Shown in pieces: positions 59,287-64,000 of a stretch of 64,000 nucleotides of DNA. The notes beneath the pieces are model-generated. The model was not told where the DNA came from and made no database searches. It worked only from the letters and a program-made list of their open reading frames with translations. Every line of letters begins with the position of its first letter. Positions within the stretch are counted from its first letter, which is position 1. The position numbers and the translations under genes are program-made. Source of the DNA: Patiria pectinifera (Eukaryota > Echinodermata > Asteroidea > Valvatida > Asterinidae); assembly GCA_029964075.1 (NCBI GenBank), contig CM057130.1, positions 5,022,001 to 5,086,000 on the forward strand, given 5' to 3'.

Positions 59287-60585
59287 TAGTCTGGTTCCCA
59301 GACCAAAAGATTCCGACTATTCCTGATGACTCTTAGGTCAGGTCAACCTCGTCCCCAGGGTGTCGAGCAGTACGCGCCCACCACTACCTGCTCTCTCTTT
59401 ACTATTGGAAACACGGTTGGAAACAACCTCGTCCCCAGTGCTTACTTTATTTCGAACCGCGTTTCCAATAGTAAACCCTGGATAGGAAACTTTCTTCCTG
59501 TATCCTGATTGGATACCGCAATTGGCTAGTAATGGATTTTTATCGTGTACTTGGTGCTATATATTCACAACGTGCAGTACGTGTTTTCGCGATCATTCGT
59601 CCACGCCTTCTCGAAAATACTAATTTCCTTTCCAAGTTGCTCATATTAATATGAAATATGATACTGCATGTTGTCTCGATAAGATCGTAACAGTTTGATT
59701 TCAAAAATCGTGTTTTCGTAACTCACGCCGTGCTCGCGCTGCTACGAATTGACTCTGTTTTTACCCCAGACACCGCATACAAAAACAAACGCTAATGTGT
59801 AACGCATATTCAGGCACCAGACTGTTCCTCATTTGCATACGTGTGCAAAAATCTTGCACATGCAAATGATCCAATACCAAGGTGAGAGAGCAGGTAGTGG
59901 TGGGCGCGTACTGCTCGACACCCTGGGGACGAGCAGGTAGTGGTGGGCGCGTACTGCTCGACACCCTGGGGACGAGGTTGGGTTGGAAATAAAGTAAGCA
60001 CTGGGGACGAGGTTGAGGTCAGGTAGCCTCTGGTGATACAATGTATTACAATTTACGTCACGTGACTAAAACGGGAGGAATTCCTCCTTTTTCCGAAAAT
60101 TTCCGAAGTTTGCCGAAGTCGTTTCGTCGACAATCGGATAGCGCCCGAGTATTTCAGAGTATATAATATAGGTTTAATTAACTGCTAATTGCTTATTAAT
60201 TTTATTTTAAATGACCGAATTTGAATTTGACGACCGTTACCGAGATTTTCCAAAACTCGGTCTTCATTCGGCTCCGCCTGCTAACAGTGCTATTTGGTTC
60301 CGTAATTTTGAAGATTCCAGATCAACATTACTCAATGTTATTAAAAAAACATTAAACTGTATTATCATAACTGTTTGATATTACGAAGCAAGTGATTTAT
60401 TTAAAGATTTGATCAGAACATTAAAAGCTACAAGTGATAAAGCGAAATCGGAAACGAAGCCGCGCTTTGAAAAAGGGCCATAAAAAAAAAATGTCGTCAT
60501 GTTTATTTTTAGCCACGGAGGCTGCCTGACCTACAATTTAAGACGTGAGCGTGGGGAATAATTGTCAGGTCTGGGAACCAGACTA
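59287..60585. mobile_element. 1.3-kb TIR element with CTGGTTCCCAGACC ends, holding other repeats
   Basis: TAGTCTGGTTCCCAGACC at the left is exactly mirrored by GGTCTGGGAACCAGACTA at the right. It contains several CAACCTCGTCCCC repeat units (59345-59470 and 59885-60016), including a tandem duplication. The right half (60060-60585) is duplicated downstream at 60970-61594. I see no transposase. Confidence 0.5.
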
Positions 60586-60814
60586 GATGCATTTTTGAGT
60601 CGGCTAAAAACGTCTCGCATCACTGAACACGGCAGAACGCAACGCTTAAGTTAGGGATACATGACGTTCTCATCCTTCTTGCAAAGTCTATCTCTCAATT
60701 TTCGAAAGTCTTTCTCATTATGCATGTAATTGTTATTGGAAAGAGGTAACAAGGGAGAGCGATATTAGTGCTCATTTAAAAAATAAAACAAGTTCGACTA
60801 AACCCCGATGGCCC

Positions 60815-60920
60815 CAACCTCGTCCCTAGGGTGTCGAGCAGTACGCGCCCACCACTATAGCTGCTCTCTCTACTATAGGAAACGATGTTGGAGATAAAGT
60901 AAGCACAGGGGACGAGGTTG
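60815..60920. mobile_element. 106-bp MITE with 13-bp TIRs and a perfect 9-bp target duplication
   Basis: The ends CAACCTCGTCCC and GGGACGAGGTTG are flanked by identical CGATGGCCC at 60806-60814 and 60921-60929. A 9-bp duplication is typical of Mutator-like elements. The same internal sequence (GGGTGTCGAGCAGTACGCGC) occurs inside the 59.3-60.0 kb arrays. Confidence 0.7.
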
Positions 60921-60969
60921 CGATGGCCCAGATCGATTGCGCGCTGTTCGCTCGTACCCTGGCCCCGTT

Positions 60970-61594
60970 CACGTGACTAAAACGGGAGGAATTCCTCCTT
61001 TTTCCGAAAATGTCCGAAGTTTGCCGAATTCATTTCGACAATCGGATAGCGCCCAAGTATTTCAGAGTATAATATAGGTTTAATTAACTGCTAATTGCTT
61101 ATTAAAAAGTTCAATGAGTTGATAATTAATATTCATCAGTGCTTGAATTTAGAAAACTTGAAATTCAACGACGATTTTGTGCATCAAGTATACTCGGATC
61201 GTACGGGCGAACTTTTTGCAGCGTCATGTACTGTTTTGAATTTGACGACCGTTACCGAGATTTTCCAAAACTCGGTCTTCATTCGGCTTCGCCTGCCAAC
61301 AGTGCTATTTGGGTGTCTAATTTGAAGATTCCAGATCAATATTAGTCAATGTCATCTTACAGAAATATCAAACTGTATTGTCTACTGTATGATATTACGA
61401 AGCAAGTGATTTATTTAATCATTTGATCAGAACATTAAAAGCTGTAAGTGATAAAGCGAAGTCGGAAACAAAGCCGAGCTTTGAAAAAGGGCCATCAATG
61501 TCGTCATGTTTATTTTTAGCCACGGAGGCCGCCTGACCTACAATTTAGACGTGAGCGTTGGGTATATTATTGTCAGGTCTGGGAACCAGACTAG
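60970..61594 (+). repeat. Second copy of the 60.06-60.59 kb block
   Basis: It starts CACGTGACTAAAACGGGAGG and ends at the GGTCTGGGAACCAGACTA terminal repeat, like the first block. About 125 bp (61110-61235) present here is missing from the first copy. Short frames differ between copies, so it is probably non-coding. Confidence 0.65.
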
Positions 61595-62087
61595 CCAGAA
61601 CAATGATGTTCGCGCAGGCGCCAAGTCAAGTCACTGTTAAAATTGATTCCTGCTAGAACTTTCTCAAGTCTATCTAATGGTGGCAATCCACTGAAAGACA
61701 ATACATTTCGGTTGTCAGTCATAACCACCAAAGCAAACCCACAACATCTGTTCAATGATTTGGCGATCAACAGGGATCGATAAAGTACACTTTGAAATAA
61801 GGCTCGAAATTATTAATAGTTATAAGTAATAATTATTTGAATAATAATCATGCTCAGTTTTATAAACCACACAATAGCACCACGTATTGGTTACACTGCT
61901 CTGGAATTTAATATCGGAGACAGCAGATCAATTGAAAAATCAATCAAAAGTCAGATTGATCAGTGATGAAATTTGTCCTGGTTTGTTTCCCATTTTCCCC
62001 CCTCCTGATGTTGTCGTTTCAAGTCAGAGTGACATTCATGTCAAAATATCTCCACCAAGTCAGTCAACACATTAAGTACAAAAACCG

Positions 62088-62095
62088 TATAAAAG
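62088..62095 (+). promoter_or_regulatory. TATA box of the C-type lectin gene
   Basis: TATAAAAG lies 95 nt upstream of the lectin start codon, giving an expected transcription start near 62118 and a short 5' UTR. No competing start codon in a good frame lies between them. Confidence 0.55.
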
Positions 62096-62182
62096 AAGCA
62101 CATTTCTCCTCATGTTTCGCCACTTTTTCACCGCCATCCTGCCGACTTGAAACCTGCGAGTGTAAGAGACGAACATCTCAAG

Positions 62183-63828
62183 ATGAACATACTTGCATCC
62201 AGTGTGGTCCTCGTGGCCTTGATTTCAGCCGTCTTTGCCGGGTGCGGGCCATCCTGCCCGGATGGGTACCTCAACTGGGAACGCGACTGCTACAAGCTTT
62301 ACGATGTTCAAAAGACCTGGGCCAATGCTGAACAACATTGCGTGTAAGGACAACATAGTTTTTATAATGTTTGATATTGCATGTTTTCATAACTCATAAT
62401 CTCGAATCCATGAGAATATAGTGACATGCATGAAATCATGTTATTAGGCCATTTTGATTTTATGCACCTCTTTTCTGCATTGTCTAAATATTTCAGGTAA
62501 CTCTGAATGATTTTGGGTTTAATCTGAACGGTATGATTCATAATTTGATTAGGGCCTAATCACAAATTAATTGTAAGTTAACGAAGGGATAAAAAAAAAT
62601 AAACGTACATGAACGGGTCTGAAGTAACTTTACTTTTCTTGTCAATCCAACTTGAAGTTCGTTGATGCTTTGAGAGGAGGTACTATGTTTGAGACTTAGT
62701 TGTAGTTGGATATTGGTGTTGATGACTCAACAAACAAGAGTGAAGAAGAGAACAGCAAAATACAATAAAATCAACCTATTTTCGATTTGAAAATAATTTT
62801 TGCCGAACATTTTTACCTTTTTTTTTTAATTGAAGAGTTGTGTCTCCCTCGGGAGTTTGAGCTCGGGACTTTCGCGCATCGCAAAAAACCCAAACTTTTA
62901 CAATTTTTGGGGTGCTCACAACAAACTCAATCAGTTGGTCCAGGAAACCTATGGAAATATTGAAGACAGGATGGGCATGAGTGTGTATGTGTGTAAGTTT
63001 AACGAGCTCTAAGAACAATTAGTTGGTTCTTTTTTAACCCTCACCCTAATCATACTACCCCAACCCAACCTCGACCTAGTCCTTACCCTAACCCAACCAT
63101 AACCCTAACCGAAAATGCTTTTAATGTGCATGCACGTATAGCTCGAAACGTCGCTCTACGGTGTTTTTCTTCTGGTTTTTAAGCTCTGGCAACAGAGCTC
63201 CTACAGGTCACTTTGGTGCCGGTCGGTTGGTCCCCCCCACACACACACACAAAAGGTTAACCAAAAACGAACCCCCCTAAGTGTCTCATAAAACTGTAAG
63301 TACCAAATTTTAACTGTCCATAAAAAGCAAACAAAATGTTATGAACATTTTGTACTTGGAGGCCATCACCCCTGCCTCTGCCCCTGTGCCTTCAGTCTTC
63401 AGGACGTATACGGGTGAGTAGATAGTTAAATTATGAAGATCACTATTATTTCGCATTGTGAATTTCCAAGACGGCCGGAGCTTATTGTGCAGTCGCACTT
63501 GTTTTTCTCCAGAGCCGACGGGGCCCACTTGGCGTCAATCCACTCGGCCGCCGAGGACAACTTCCTAAACCTCCTCTCCCAGCAGGGCACAACCGAGAGC
63601 AAGCACACCTGGATGGGCTTGAACGACCACGCGACGGAAGGAAGCTTCGTGTGGACCGACGGCTCTCCTTGCGACTACTTCAACTGGCACAACGCAGAGC
63701 CCAACAACGCTGGAGCAGGGGAACAATGCGGGGAGATCAACTTCTTCGACCTGGACGGCACCTGGAATGATCATTTCTGCAGTCGGACCCATCGGTTCAT
63801 CTGCAAGATGCCTCCAAGTTCTCATTAA
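62183..63828 (+). CDS. Secreted C-type lectin (single CTLD, EPN type)
   Basis: Two exons, 62183-62343 and 63513-63828, total 477 nt and give 158 aa. The frame is kept by donor GT|GTAAGG and acceptor CTCCAG. Residues 1-20 (MNILASSVVLVALISAVFAG) are a signal peptide. The rest is one C-type lectin domain. An N-terminal Cys pair (C25, C36) marks the long form, and the usual disulfide Cys are C53, C126, C143 and C151. It has WMGL (W87), then E116-P117-N118 and W138-N139-D140. EPN with E124 and WND are the calcium-2 site ligands, and EPN predicts mannose-type specificity. Small secreted lectins of this kind are common coelomic-fluid immune proteins in echinoderms. Which family member it is cannot be said from sequence alone. 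Confidence 0.92.
63020..63115. repeat. Degenerate CCCTAA-rich tract in the lectin intron
   Basis: CCCTAA-like words (ACCCTAACCC, ACCCTAACC) recur with many interruptions. This resembles decayed telomere-like or simple repeat DNA and is not a real telomere. Confidence 0.4.
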
Positions 63829-64000
63829 ACGGCGCAACAAGTGATGACCCATCACCGTTTCCCTTTATATATCTATAGTTTATCATGAGCTGCATGTAGC
63901 TGTTTAGATTTGGCAAAAATGTCACAATATACATTTAACTCAAATTAATAAGGAATTGTTAAGGCCGGTTCATACTTCATGCGAATGCGAATGCGATGCG

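Noticed and set aside
61095..61345. Possible small gene of about 76 codons
   Set aside because: The frame lies in a duplicated repeat block and is disrupted in the other copy.
63020..63115. Interstitial telomere
   Set aside because: The CCCTAA words are too irregular and interrupted to be a telomeric array.

Overview
This is a 64 kb stretch of an AT-rich, intron-rich animal genome, packed with small transposable elements. The gene set (atypical E2F7/8, TMTC1, cytosolic 5'-nucleotidase III, a small secreted C-type lectin), the long repeat-filled introns and the tRNA-derived SINEs suggest a marine invertebrate deuterostome. An echinoderm is my best guess, but this is inference from style and not a database match.

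Layout. (1) 1-1115, plus strand: last two exons of an unrecognised gene with a lysine-rich C-terminus. (2) 1.1-8.2 kb: 3' UTR and intergenic DNA with several MITE-like elements and a degenerate tandem repeat. (3) 8231-18333, minus strand: a complete seven-exon NT5C3A-type pyrimidine 5'-nucleotidase (327 aa), its introns full of SINEs, foldbacks and nested TIR elements. (4) 18.3-22.7 kb: shared upstream region of two divergent genes. (5) 22697-39584, plus strand: a complete 17-exon TMTC1 orthologue (895 aa) with a dead non-LTR retrotransposon in one intron. (6) 39.6-44.6 kb: convergent intergenic region with a minisatellite, a SINE and MITEs. (7) 44556-56731 (promoter near 57.7 kb), minus strand: a complete atypical E2F (E2F7/8, 1387 aa) with two DNA-binding domains. 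(8) 57.7-62.1 kb: very repeat-dense DNA with nested and duplicated elements. (9) 62183-63828, plus strand: a two-exon C-type lectin with a signal peptide and an EPN sugar-binding motif.

All four recognised genes were assembled by hand from splice sites, and each gives a frame that stays open through every junction. They do not form a pathway: nucleotide catabolism, ER O-mannosylation of cadherins, cell-cycle repression and lectin recognition are separate jobs.

The most interesting material is in the repeats. One roughly 520-bp family with TTAA flanks occurs at least eight times, wholly or in part. It carries a central palindrome whose two arms change together between copies. Two other TIR-bounded families carry tRNA-like modules. 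Several distinct element families share TTAA flanks, and one short element has a perfect 9-bp target-site duplication. I found no operon, CRISPR array or prokaryote-style system.
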